DNA of 32,235 bases from Bacillota bacterium (GTDB lineage Bacteria; Bacillota; Sulfobacillia; Sulfobacillales; Sulfobacillaceae): assembly GCA_023512105.1 (NCBI GenBank), contig JAIMAE010000019.1:1-32235 (forward strand), read 5' to 3'. Under the pieces are notes generated by a model. That model was not told the origin of the DNA and ran no database searches. It was given only the letters and a program-made list of their open reading frames with translations. Shown one piece after another: positions 8,021 to 15,130 of the stretch. The translations under genes were made by a program, and so were the position numbers. Position 1 is the stretch's first letter. Every line of letters begins with the position of its first letter.

Positions 8021-9202
8021 TTGGGTGACCGCCAGGTGTGGCGTCATTTCGACTATTTGAGCTTTAGCGTCATGCTGGTGCTCTCAGGGCTGGGGTTGTT
8101 GTTGGTCACCTCCGCCACCCAGGCGATCGCCCCGCCTCATCATCCGCTCTACTACACCGTGCGCCAGGTGTTGTGGATCGCGCTCGGCTTGGGCGTGCTG
8201 TTCGTCACCACCGCGGTTCCCTACGAGCGGTTCAAGGCCTTGGCCCCTTACGTGTGGGGCTTGGCCGTGTTGCTGTTGCTGGTGGTGTTGGTCAAAGGGC
8301 ATGCGGCGCTAGGGGCTCAGCGGTGGATTCAGCTGGGGCCGTTTGAACTGCAACCCTCGGAGTTCTCCAAAGTGGCGGTGGTGCTGGGGTTGGCCACCTA
8401 CCTGGACCGGGAGGAACGCCTGACCCGGTGGCGGGACATCGCCAAGGCCCTGGCGGTGGTGGCGGTGCCGATGCTGCTGATCTTAAAGCAGCCGGACTTG
8501 GGCACGGCCTTGGTCTTGGTGGCCATCGTGGCGGCGATGTTTTACATCGCCGGCGTACCGGGTTGGAAGATGTTGCTGATGTTTCCCGGTGGTCTGGCGG
8601 TGGTGGTGCTCTGGATCTACCTCCACTTTCGCTTCCACCTGTTCATCCCCATGCACCAGTATCAGCTCAACCGGCTGATCATCTTCCTGGATCCGCAGAC
8701 CGACCCCTTGGGGGCTGGGTTTAACGTCATCCAGGCCCGGATTGCCGTCGGCTCCGGCGGCATGTGGGGGGCCGGGCTGTTTGGCGCCTCTCCCAGCCAA
8801 CTGAGCTTTTTGCCCGAGTCCTACACCGACTTCATCTACGCGGTAATCGGCGAGGAGTTGGGGTTCGTCGGGGCGGCTGCGGTACTGTTCCTGTACTTTC
8901 TTTTGATCGTGCGCGGGCTGAGCATCACCGCACAGTCCCGCGACCGCTTCGGCAGCTTGCTGGCCGCCGGGGTGACGGCGCTGTTTGCCTTCCACGTTCT
9001 GGAGAGCGCCGGGATGGCCTCCGGGGTGATGCCGGTGGCCGGGGTGCCGCTTCCCTTCGTGTCTTATGGCGGCTCTGCCTACCTGACCGACGCCGCCAGT
9101 CTGGGGCTGATGATCAACGTCTTTATGCGTCGACACGCGGTACCTTATCCCGAGACCCAAAACAAGATTATGGTATACTCTACCCGTCAAATTCCCGAAT
9201 GA
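8021..9202 (+). CDS. rodA: Peptidoglycan glycosyltransferase RodA (SEDS family)
   Basis: A 393-residue polytopic membrane protein with about ten helices, of the SEDS family (FtsW/RodA/SpoVE), which polymerises lipid II. Diagnostic segments are LGAQRWIQLGPFELQPSEFSK, KQPDLGTALVL, LPESYTDFIYAVIGEELGFVG and GVPLPFVSYGGSAYLTD. Placement next to mreBCD-minCDE favours RodA over FtsW or SpoVE. The start is probably TTG at 8021, with GGGAGGGGG about ten bases upstream; GTG at 8036 is an alternative. A TATACT box at 7961-7966 may be its -10, but I see no convincing -35. The 217-base gap upstream contains a direct repeat of ACCTGGT and small hairpins but no gene. Confidence 0.93.
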   Translation: MGDRQVWRHFDYLSFSVMLVLSGLGLLLVTSATQAIAPPHHPLYYTVRQVLWIALGLGVLFVTTAVPYERFKALAPYVWGLAVLLLLVVLVKGHAALGAQRWIQLGPFELQPSEFSKVAVVLGLATYLDREERLTRWRDIAKALAVVAVPMLLILKQPDLGTALVLVAIVAAMFYIAGVPGWKMLLMFPGGLAVVVLWIYLHFRFHLFIPMHQYQLNRLIIFLDPQTDPLGAGFNVIQARIAVGSGGMWGAGLFGASPSQLSFLPESYTDFIYAVIGEELGFVGAAAVLFLYFLLIVRGLSITAQSRDRFGSLLAAGVTALFAFHVLESAGMASGVMPVAGVPLPFVSYGGSAYLTDAASLGLMINVFMRRHAVPYPETQNKIMVYSTRQIPE

Positions 9203-9214
9203 GGACGGTGTCCC

Positions 9215-9847
9215 TTGCTGCACCTAAGCTCCGCCCACGGCCGGTTCCCGATCTTCGCGTTTGATCAACAGGCGGCAATCTCCCTTAACCATTTGAGCCT
9301 GAGCCATCCGCTGTGGAATGTTCTGGCCACCATCTTGGCCAAGTACAGCCCCGAGCTCTGGGCGGTGCTATTTCTGCTCTTTTGGTTCTGGCCGCCCCGG
9401 GTCCAGAACCGGGCCCGCCGCGCCGTGGTCTATGCCGTGCTGGCCGGAGTCTTGGCCCTGGTGGTCAACGTGGTGCTGGGTCATCTTTTGCCCTACCGGC
9501 CTCGCCCCTTCGTCTACCTCCCCACCCTGATCCATCCTCTGGTCGCCCACAACCCCGGGACCTCCTTCCCCAGCGACCACGCCGCGGGCAGCTTCGCCTT
9601 CGCGGTGGCGCTGTTCTACGCAGGTCGGCGCGACGGGTGGTGGGCCTTGTTGTTCGCCGCCGCCGTGGCCGTGGCCCGGGTTTACGTGGGGTTGCACTGG
9701 CCGAGCGACGTGCTGGCTGGAGCGCTGATCGGCACCGTCTGCGGACTTTGGGTGCTTTCGGTGCGCGACCACCTGGAAGGCTTGGTGCGCGTGCTGTTTG
9801 GCCTGTTCCGGATCCAAGGGGGGCGACGCTACCGGTTCCGGCGTTAA
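9215..9847 (+). CDS. PAP2-family phosphatase, probable undecaprenyl-diphosphatase
   Basis: A 210-residue integral membrane phosphatase with about five helices. The three PAP2 motifs are present: LLPYRPRP (motif 1, with the leading lysine replaced), SFPSDHAAGSFA (motif 2, PSDH) and ARVYVGLHWPSDVLAG (motif 3 with catalytic His and Asp). BcrC/YwoA-like members recycle undecaprenyl pyrophosphate, the lipid carrier used by the wall synthase encoded just upstream, which fits the context. The substrate is inferred. TTG at 9215 follows GAGGACGG by about eight bases. A TGG-TATACT extended -10-like box at 9171-9179 inside the end of rodA might give extra transcription. Confidence 0.85.
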   Translation: MLHLSSAHGRFPIFAFDQQAAISLNHLSLSHPLWNVLATILAKYSPELWAVLFLLFWFWPPRVQNRARRAVVYAVLAGVLALVVNVVLGHLLPYRPRPFVYLPTLIHPLVAHNPGTSFPSDHAAGSFAFAVALFYAGRRDGWWALLFAAAVAVARVYVGLHWPSDVLAGALIGTVCGLWVLSVRDHLEGLVRVLFGLFRIQGGRRYRFRR

Positions 9848-9899
9848 CCGGGGCATGTTTGTCCGCCAGGGGGCATAGCTTTTCCCGGGAGGGATCGCT

Positions 9900-10544
9900 A
9901 TGCAGCCAGAGCCGACCCCACAGTGGGCTCGCCCGCCACGCCCGCGGCCGTCCCGGTTCCTCACCCAACTGGTGGCCGCCCTGGTGCTCTTCAGTTTGAT
10001 CCGGGTGGGGCTAAGCCGCCTGCCGCATCCCTACCGCGCCTTGCTCGGACACACGGTCCAGCAGTGGCTGACCGCCAGCACCCCCTTGCCCTCCCAGTGG
10101 TCCCAGGTGGTGGCCAAAGGTTTTGCGTCATCTTCATCCCCGAGCACGCCCGGCTGGCCGCCGCCCGTCGACTCGGCCACCCGTCTGGTGGAGGGGTACG
10201 GATGGCACCACCCGGGGCCGGAGGCGCAATTTTTCCCGGGGTTGCAGCTGCAAAGTGCCCCCGGCACCTCCGTGTACGGGGTCCCGGGGGGGACGGTGAC
10301 CGCCGTCCAATCCCAGGCCGGCGGGGTGGAGGTGGAGGAGGCCGTCACCGCCGACACCGCCGTCGTCTTCAAGGGGCTGGCGGCCGCCAAGGTCTCAGCC
10401 GGGCAGACGGTGGGTTCCACAGAGGCGGTGGGCGTCTCGGGCAGTGGACCCTGGACGCTTGAGGTCTTGGTGCACGGCTACCCCGTCGACCCCTTGGAGC
10501 CGCAATTCTACGGCCAGCGCTTTCACCCCTCGCCTGGTGCCTGA
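9900..10544 (+). CDS. SpoIVFA-like membrane protein with degenerate LytM/M23 domain
   Basis: A 214-residue protein with a basic, proline-rich N-terminus, one membrane helix at about residues 20-38, and an extracytoplasmic C-terminal half resembling a peptidase M23/biotinyl-lipoyl fold. GVPGGTVTAVQSQAGGVEVE and VSAGQTVGSTEAVGVSGSGPWTLEV resemble the G-x-V core. The catalytic zinc ligands of active LytM enzymes (HxxxD, HxH) are not visible. It lies directly upstream of a SpoIVFB-type protease. In Bacillus, SpoIVFA holds and inhibits SpoIVFB in the outer forespore membrane, so this is the natural assignment. The support is context and architecture, not strong similarity. ATG 9900 follows GGGAGGG by six bases. 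Confidence 0.68.
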   Translation: MQPEPTPQWARPPRPRPSRFLTQLVAALVLFSLIRVGLSRLPHPYRALLGHTVQQWLTASTPLPSQWSQVVAKGFASSSSPSTPGWPPPVDSATRLVEGYGWHHPGPEAQFFPGLQLQSAPGTSVYGVPGGTVTAVQSQAGGVEVEEAVTADTAVVFKGLAAAKVSAGQTVGSTEAVGVSGSGPWTLEVLVHGYPVDPLEPQFYGQRFHPSPGA

Positions 10545-10545
10545 C

Positions 10546-11421
10546 GTGTCGGGAGCGACCTTCTGGCGGAAGATCGCCGTCAACCCGCTGTTTGCGGTCT
10601 CGGCGGCCTTGTATTGGGCGCTGGGCGAAGGGCGGCTGTTCTTGATGGCCTTTTTGGCCGTCACCTTGCACGAGTTGGCCCACGCCGCGGTGGCGGAATG
10701 GTTCGGACTGCGGGTAGACCGGGTCGAGATCTGGCCCTTTGGGGGCATCGCCGAAATCTCCGGGCTGGAAGGCCAAGACCCCTACCTCGAGGCGATGATC
10801 GCCTTGGTTGGGCCGTTGCAAAATTTCGCCGTGGCCGCCTTGGCCACCGTCCTTGGCCCGGCCTTGGCCATCTCCTCCCCCTGGGTGGACGCGTTTGTCA
10901 ACGCCAACCTGCTGATTGGGTTGATCAACCTGGTGCCGGCCACCCCCCTAGACGGCGGCCACATGCTGCGCGTCTTTTTAGCTCCGCACGTGGGCTACCG
11001 CAAGGCGGAGGCGGTGGCGCGCGAGGCCGGGCTGTGGCTCGGGCGGGCCCTTTTAGCGGGGTCGCTGGTGGCGATCGGGGTCGGTCGCCCGGCCTTGAAT
11101 CTGTTTTTGTTCGCCGGCTTTCTCTATTGGGGGGCTTGGCGCCGCAGCCGGCAAGCCACCTACTGGATCCTGCGCGACCTGGCCCTGCGCCGGGCTGCCT
11201 TTGCCCGCCGCCCGGTGTGGCGCCTGGACGACTTTGCGGTGCGGGACACCGCCCCGCTCGGCCAGGTGCTGGCGGTGATGCGCCCGCTCCGCTACCACCG
11301 GGTGGCGGTGGTGGATGAGGAGTTGCGCCGCCTTGGCACCCTGTGGGAAGAGGAACTGTTAGAGGGACTGGCCCGCCACGGGCCCGAGGTGCCCATCGGG
11401 CGGCTGTTAGCGTCGCGTTGA
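10546..11421 (+). CDS. spoIVFB: Site-2 protease, SpoIVFB-like (M50 family)
   Basis: A 291-residue intramembrane zinc metalloprotease. The active-site HELAH is at residues 42-46 within a membrane helix, and the distal zinc ligand lies in LVPATPLDGGHML (D136). Several helices follow, then a soluble C-terminal region (about 215-291) with a compact CBS-type fold. In Bacillus, SpoIVFB cleaves pro-sigma-K in the mother cell. The neighbouring SpoIVFA-like gene supports a sporulation role, though M50 proteases have other jobs. GTG 10546 or GTG 10537 is the likely start; neither has a clear ribosome site, so translation may be coupled to the upstream gene, whose stop is at 10542-10544. Confidence 0.86.
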   Translation: MSGATFWRKIAVNPLFAVSAALYWALGEGRLFLMAFLAVTLHELAHAAVAEWFGLRVDRVEIWPFGGIAEISGLEGQDPYLEAMIALVGPLQNFAVAALATVLGPALAISSPWVDAFVNANLLIGLINLVPATPLDGGHMLRVFLAPHVGYRKAEAVAREAGLWLGRALLAGSLVAIGVGRPALNLFLFAGFLYWGAWRRSRQATYWILRDLALRRAAFARRPVWRLDDFAVRDTAPLGQVLAVMRPLRYHRVAVVDEELRRLGTLWEEELLEGLARHGPEVPIGRLLASR

Positions 11422-11446
11422 CGCGGTCATAGCGAACCTCTATGAT
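11418..11446 (+). promoter_or_regulatory. Strong sigma-A-type promoter for the RNase E/G gene
   Basis: TTGACG (11418-11423) and TATGAT (11441-11446) are separated by exactly 17 bases, with five of six consensus matches in each hexamer. The -35 box overlaps the TGA stop of the M50 protease gene. Transcription would begin near 11453 and leave a leader of about 90 bases before the RNase gene. A CGCTCG/CGAGCG hairpin (11471-11488) lies in that leader. Confidence 0.75.
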
Positions 11447-11542
11447 GGGGGCAAGGGAGGGGCTGGTAGGCGCTCGAGCTCACGAGCGTGGGACGTGCCC
11501 TTCGCATCACCTATCCAAGGTCAGCGGGAAAGGAGTTATTGC

Positions 11543-13441
11543 ATGTCACGGCGCAAGCGTCGCCGTTGGGGGATTCTTCCCGCAGAAGAAAGCGGAAAGG
11601 CGGTCAATGGGTCCGGCGCCGAATCCCCAGGGGACGCGGGAGCAGATAGCGCCCCCGTTGTGCCGGAGCGAAAAAGTTTTAAAGAGCTTTTGGTGAACAT
11701 GGTAGGGTCCCGCCAAAGTCGCCTGGCCATTTTGGAGGATGGTCAGCTCGTCGAATTCTACACCGAACGCGATGACGAGGAACAGGCGGCGGGAAACATT
11801 TACAAAGGCCGCGTGGAGAACGTGCTGCCGGGGATGCGGGCGGCCTTTGTCAACTTGGGGCTGGATAAAAACGCGTTTTTGTACGTCGACGACGCCCACG
11901 GGCCAGAGCGCGACCGCCGTAAAACCACCGCGATTCAAGATGTACTCAAGGTCGGCCAAGAGGTGGTGGTCCAGGTGGCCAAGGAGCCGATCGGGACCAA
12001 GGGCGCGCGGGTGACCACCAATCTGAGCCTGCCGGGGCGGTATTTGGTCCTGACTCCGTACTCGGAGACGGTCGGGGTCTCGCGGCGGATTGAATCGGAG
12101 GCCGAACGCGAACGCCTGCGGGCGATCGCCGAGAAGATTCGCCCCAAAGGGATGGGCCTGATCGTCCGCACCGTGGCGGAAGGGGCCTCGCAGCGGACGC
12201 TGATGCGCGACCTGGCCTATCTGCGCCGGCTGTGGAGCCGCATCCGCCAGAAGGCCAAGACGGCCAAAGCCCCCACCGTGCTGCACCGGGAAGCCGGGCT
12301 GATCGCACGGACGATTCGCGACCACTTCGACGAGTCGGTCGACCGCCTGATCATCGATTCGCCACGGGCCTATCAACGCGCCCGCGAGATGGCGGCCTCG
12401 CTCTCGCCGGGGTTGAAGGACCGGATCGAGCTGTATCAAGGCGAGGTCCCGCTCTTCGAGGCCCGCGGGGTGGAAGCCGAGTTGGAGCGGGCGCTCAAGC
12501 GGCGGGTCTGGCTCAAGTGCGGCGGCTACCTGGTGATCGACGAGACCGAAGCCTTGACCGTGATCGACGTCAACACCGGGAAGAACGTCGGGACCACCGA
12601 CCTCTCCGACACCGTGTTGGCCACCAATTTGGAGGCGGCGGTGGAGATCGCCCGGCAGCTTCGGCTGCGGGACATCAGCGGGATTATCGTGGTCGATTTC
12701 ATCGACATGGAGCAGGAGGCGGACCAAAAGGCCGTTATCCGGGCCTTTGAAGAGGCGCTGCACGAGGATCGCACCCGGGTCACGGTGTTGGGGATGACCC
12801 GACTCGGACTTTTGGAGATGACCCGCAAGAAGGTCCGAGAGTCCTTGCTCGACCAGATGACGCGGGTCTGCCCGTTGTGCGAGGGGCGGGGGCACATCCT
12901 CTCGGAGGAGGTCACCGCCCGGCGGTTTAGCCAACGCATCGCCGAGAAGCTCAGAGAGACGGGGGCCGAGGCGATTTTGGCCGAGGCCCATCCCCACGTG
13001 GCCGCCCACCTGATCGGTCCCGGCGGAGCCAACCTGCGCGAGCTGGAGCGGGAGACCGGCCGCTCGATCTACGTGCGGGGATCTGACCTGTGTGAGCTCG
13101 ACGAGCTTCGGATCGTCAAAGTCGGCAGCAAAAGCGAAGTCGAGGCGATGGCGCTGCCGGTGCACGAAGGGCACCGGATGGAGCTGGTGGTCGAAGAGCG
13201 CCACGCCACCAATCCCCGCGACGGGATCAGCCGGCTGGCCGGCTACGTGATCGACATCGAAGGCGCCGGCAATCGGGTGGGCGAACGCGTGGAGGTGGAG
13301 ATCGTCCGCACCCTCCGCACCTTCGCGACCGCCCGGGTGATCAACCCGCCGGAACCGATTCCGCTGCCGCCCTCCTCCTTGATGCGGGTGGAAGAAACGG
13401 TGGAGGCGGTGGAACTGTGGCAAAGCGGGGGGGCGGTTTGA
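11543..13441 (+). CDS. rng: Ribonuclease E/G family endoribonuclease with extended C-terminus
   Basis: A 632-residue Rne/Rng enzyme for rRNA and mRNA processing. Residues 1-43 form a basic, low-complexity extension. The family core starts at KELLVNMVGSRQSRLAILEDG, with an S1 domain at about 83-160 (NIYKGRVENVLPGMRAAFVN), catalytic aspartates in VIDVNTGKNVG (D342) and VVDFIDM (D385), and the zinc-link CPLCEGRG (C443, C446). After the usual end of RNase G come a KH-like piece with HLIGPGGANLRELERETG (about 489-506) and a TRAM-like segment with DGISRLAGYVIDIEGAGNRVG (about 543-600). ATG 11543 has AGGAG seven bases upstream. The neighbours are spoIVFB and rplU, a known Clostridia-type order. Confidence 0.93.
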   Translation: MSRRKRRRWGILPAEESGKAVNGSGAESPGDAGADSAPVVPERKSFKELLVNMVGSRQSRLAILEDGQLVEFYTERDDEEQAAGNIYKGRVENVLPGMRAAFVNLGLDKNAFLYVDDAHGPERDRRKTTAIQDVLKVGQEVVVQVAKEPIGTKGARVTTNLSLPGRYLVLTPYSETVGVSRRIESEAERERLRAIAEKIRPKGMGLIVRTVAEGASQRTLMRDLAYLRRLWSRIRQKAKTAKAPTVLHREAGLIARTIRDHFDESVDRLIIDSPRAYQRAREMAASLSPGLKDRIELYQGEVPLFEARGVEAELERALKRRVWLKCGGYLVIDETEALTVIDVNTGKNVGTTDLSDTVLATNLEAAVEIARQLRLRDISGIIVVDFIDMEQEADQKAVIRAFEEALHEDRTRVTVLGMTRLGLLEMTRKKVRESLLDQMTRVCPLCEGRGHILSEEVTARRFSQRIAEKLRETGAEAILAEAHPHVAAHLIGPGGANLRELERETGRSIYVRGSDLCELDELRIVKVGSKSEVEAMALPVHEGHRMELVVEERHATNPRDGISRLAGYVIDIEGAGNRVGERVEVEIVRTLRTFATARVINPPEPIPLPPSSLMRVEETVEAVELWQSGGAV

Positions 13442-13466
13442 CAACCGTTTTGCTCGTATGTTAGGC
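13438..13466 (+). promoter_or_regulatory. Possible promoter for rplU
   Basis: A perfect TTGACA (13438-13443) overlaps the rng stop codon. The partner at a 17-base distance is TTAGGC, which is poor; TATGTT (13457-13462) is better but only 13 bases away. A promoter just ahead of the L21 leader hairpin is expected, but the -10 element is doubtful. Confidence 0.35.
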
Positions 13467-13477
13467 TCTTTAAGGTT

Positions 13478-13496
13478 TGGCGCCGGAAAGGCGCCA
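13478..13496 (+). promoter_or_regulatory. Hairpin upstream of rplU, candidate L21 leader
   Basis: TGGCGCC and GGCGCCA form a perfect seven-pair stem closed by a GGAAA loop, ending 8 bases before the GGGGAGG ribosome site of rplU. Structured L21 leaders that mediate autoregulation are known upstream of the rplU-prp-rpmA operon in Bacillota. There is no T-run, so if it regulates, it probably acts on translation or as a protein-binding site. Confidence 0.5.
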
Positions 13497-13519
13497 GGGT
13501 TTCGGGGAGGTTGTCGAGG

Positions 13520-13849
13520 GTGTACGCGATCGTGGAGACAGGAGGGCGCCAGTACCGGGTGGAACCCGGCCAGGTGATCCTGGTGGAGAAGTTGCCGGTC
13601 GAGGAAGGGTCGGAGGTTGCCATCGACCGTTGCCTGATGGTGGCCGGGGACGATGGACAAACCTGGGTCGGTACGCCCTACGTGCCCGGCGCGGCGGTGG
13701 TGGCCAAGGTGATCCGCCAAGAGCGCGGGCCGAAGATTTTGGTCTTTAAGTACAAGCCGAAGGTCAACTACCGGCGGCGTCAGGGGCATCGCCAGAGCCT
13801 GACCCGGCTGGAGGTCTTGCGCATCGAGTTGCCGGGCGCGGCGTCGTGA
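13520..13849 (+). CDS. rplU: 50S ribosomal protein L21
   Basis: A 109-residue L21. It has the canonical start Met-YAIVETGGRQYRVEPGQ and the C-terminal KPKVNYRRRQGHRQSLTRLEVLRIE. GTG at 13520 is chosen over TTG at 13511 because the GGGGAGG site (13504-13510) would touch the TTG but lies nine bases from the GTG, and because L21 normally begins with (M)YAI. It binds 23S rRNA in the large subunit. The stop overlaps the prp start by four bases, so the operon rplU-prp-rpmA is translationally coupled, as in other Bacillota. Confidence 0.97.
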   Translation: MYAIVETGGRQYRVEPGQVILVEKLPVEEGSEVAIDRCLMVAGDDGQTWVGTPYVPGAAVVAKVIRQERGPKILVFKYKPKVNYRRRQGHRQSLTRLEVLRIELPGAAS

Positions 13850-14175
13850 TTCAAATCCGCCTGCGGCGGACGGCGGCCGGGGAGCCGGTGCGACTGACGG
13901 TCCGCGGACATGCCGGAGCGGGAGAGTACGGCCGGGACATCGTCTGCGCGGGAGTCAGCGCGTTGGTGGAGACGTTGGCGTTGGCGTTGCCAAAGACGTC
14001 CGGGTGGCGGGGCCAGATCCGGGTCGAGGCCGGATCGGCGGACTTTGTGTTCACCGCCCCGCTCTCCGCCGAGGTGCGAGCCGTCGCGGAGGCCTTGGTG
14101 GCCGGATTGGCCGATTTGGCGGCCAGTGCCCGTCCTTACGTGCGTTTTGAAGAAGTGCGAGAAAGGGGGGAATGA
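13846..14175 (+). CDS. prp: Ribosomal-processing cysteine protease Prp (YsxB)
   Basis: A 109-residue Prp family protein. The catalytic dyad is visible: His22 in [11 protein letters not shown] and Cys34 in [10 protein letters not shown], at the same numbering as in the Staphylococcus aureus enzyme. Prp removes the N-terminal tail of ribosomal protein L27, and L27 is encoded immediately downstream with a suitable tail. GTG 13846 overlaps the L21 stop; the Prp stop overlaps the first possible L27 start. The gene order rplU-prp-rpmA is diagnostic of bacteria that process L27. Confidence 0.94.
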   Translation: MIQIRLRRTAAGEPVRLTVRGHAGAGEYGRDIVCAGVSALVETLALALPKTSGWRGQIRVEAGSADFVFTAPLSAEVRAVAEALVAGLADLAASARPYVRFEEVRERGE

Positions 14176-14177
14176 CC

Positions 14178-14453
14178 ATGCGGCTTCAGCTGTTTGCCCA
14201 CAAGAAAGGGGGCGGGAGCTCCCGCAACGGACGCGACTCGAAAGCCAAGCGGCTTGGGGTCAAGCGGCACGACGGGCAGGTGGTGACGGCGGGAAGCATC
14301 ATCGTGCGCCAGCGCGGAACCCGCCTGCACCCGGGTCGCAACGTGGGTCTCGGACGAGACTACACCCTGTTTGCCCTGGTCGACGGACGCGTTGCGTTCC
14401 GCGAGGGTCGGGGCGGCCGGCGCGCAGTCGACGTGATACCAGTGGAGGGGTAA
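14178..14453 (+). CDS. rpmA: 50S ribosomal protein L27 with cleavable N-terminal tail
   Basis: A 91-residue L27. The N-terminus [21 protein letters not shown] contains the LxLFA|xKKG-type Prp cleavage motif, so mature L27 should start at HKKGG. ATG 14178 is preferred over ATG 14172 because the GGGGGG ribosome site ends at 14170: the spacing is seven bases for the former and one for the latter. L27 reaches the peptidyl-transferase centre, and its tail must be removed for function in Bacillota. The rest of the protein ([33 protein letters not shown]) is canonical. Confidence 0.97.
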   Translation: MRLQLFAHKKGGGSSRNGRDSKAKRLGVKRHDGQVVTAGSIIVRQRGTRLHPGRNVGLGRDYTLFALVDGRVAFREGRGGRRAVDVIPVEG

Positions 14454-14458
14454 CCCGC

Positions 14459-15118
14459 ATGAAGGCCTGGGACAGACACCCGGCGGCCTTGTGGATCCCC
14501 ATCGTCCTACTTGGGGCGGGGAGTTATTGGATACCCCGCCCCTGGTCGTTGGCGGCCTTTGCCCTTGGGGTGGGGTGGGCCTGGGGATGGACCAGTTGGC
14601 GAGGGATGGTCCAAGCGGTGCAGTGGGCGCGCCGCCTGCGCCACCGCAGCGCCAACCAACTGCAGGTGGTGGCGGGCTGGCTGGAGCTTGGGCGCGTGGA
14701 CCGCGCGGAGGAATCGTTGCAACGGATCAATCGCCTGCTTGCCGAAGAGACCGGTCGTTGGGCCGGTCTTTCCGCACTGTGGGCGTATGCCCTGTTGGAG
14801 GCGGAGCAGACGGCGGAGGCCCACGGGGTGGAGTGCCGGTGGGAGGGGAGGGTGCGCAGCGAGCTGGGCTGGTGGGGCCTTATCATGTTCCGCTACGCGC
14901 TATCCCGGGTGCTTCCCCGCGCTGGGGAACAGGTCACGGTGCGTTTTGGGGCTCCTGCCGGCTTCTGCCTGTGTTGGCACCTGGGTCCCAAACCGCCGCC
15001 CCGCCTTTGGGGAGGGTTCAAAGCCGACCATCGCGACCACACTATCTGCGTGCGCTGGGGACGTCTGGGCCAAGTGCTGCCTCCGGCCGAAGCCGGATTG
15101 GAGAAGGTCGGGAGTTAA
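14459..15118 (+). CDS. Spo0B-like sporulation phosphotransferase with N-terminal membrane hairpin
   Basis: A 219-residue protein between rpmA and obgE, the position of spo0B in Bacillus. Residues ~58-95 hold the Spo0B-type helical hairpin with the putative phospho-accepting histidine H62 in LRHRSANQLQVVAGWLELG, comparable to the Spo0B signature of a histidine followed by N-x-LQ and a G-x-L element. Unlike the soluble Bacillus protein, it begins with two hydrophobic segments (about 11-26 and 30-46) that should anchor it in the membrane. The C-terminal domain lacks the N and G boxes of an active kinase, as expected for a phosphotransferase. It could relay phosphate from a sensor kinase to Spo0A via a Spo0F-like protein. 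ATG 14459 has GGAGGGG about nine bases upstream. Confidence 0.72.
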   Translation: MKAWDRHPAALWIPIVLLGAGSYWIPRPWSLAAFALGVGWAWGWTSWRGMVQAVQWARRLRHRSANQLQVVAGWLELGRVDRAEESLQRINRLLAEETGRWAGLSALWAYALLEAEQTAEAHGVECRWEGRVRSELGWWGLIMFRYALSRVLPRAGEQVTVRFGAPAGFCLCWHLGPKPPPRLWGGFKADHRDHTICVRWGRLGQVLPPAEAGLEKVGS

Positions 15119-15130
15119 GGCGGGGCGGTT

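Noticed and set aside
9842-9899. Terminator between the PAP2 gene and the SpoIVFA-like gene
   Set aside because: The gap has no stable stem followed by a T-run; the genes are probably co-transcribed.
11546-13789. Very long open frame (747 codons) antisense to the RNase E/G gene
   Set aside because: It is rich in Pro, His, Arg and Gly with no domain signature, as expected for the mirror of a GC-rich real gene. The same applies to the long antisense frames opposite folC (624-2081) and leuS (21590-23146).
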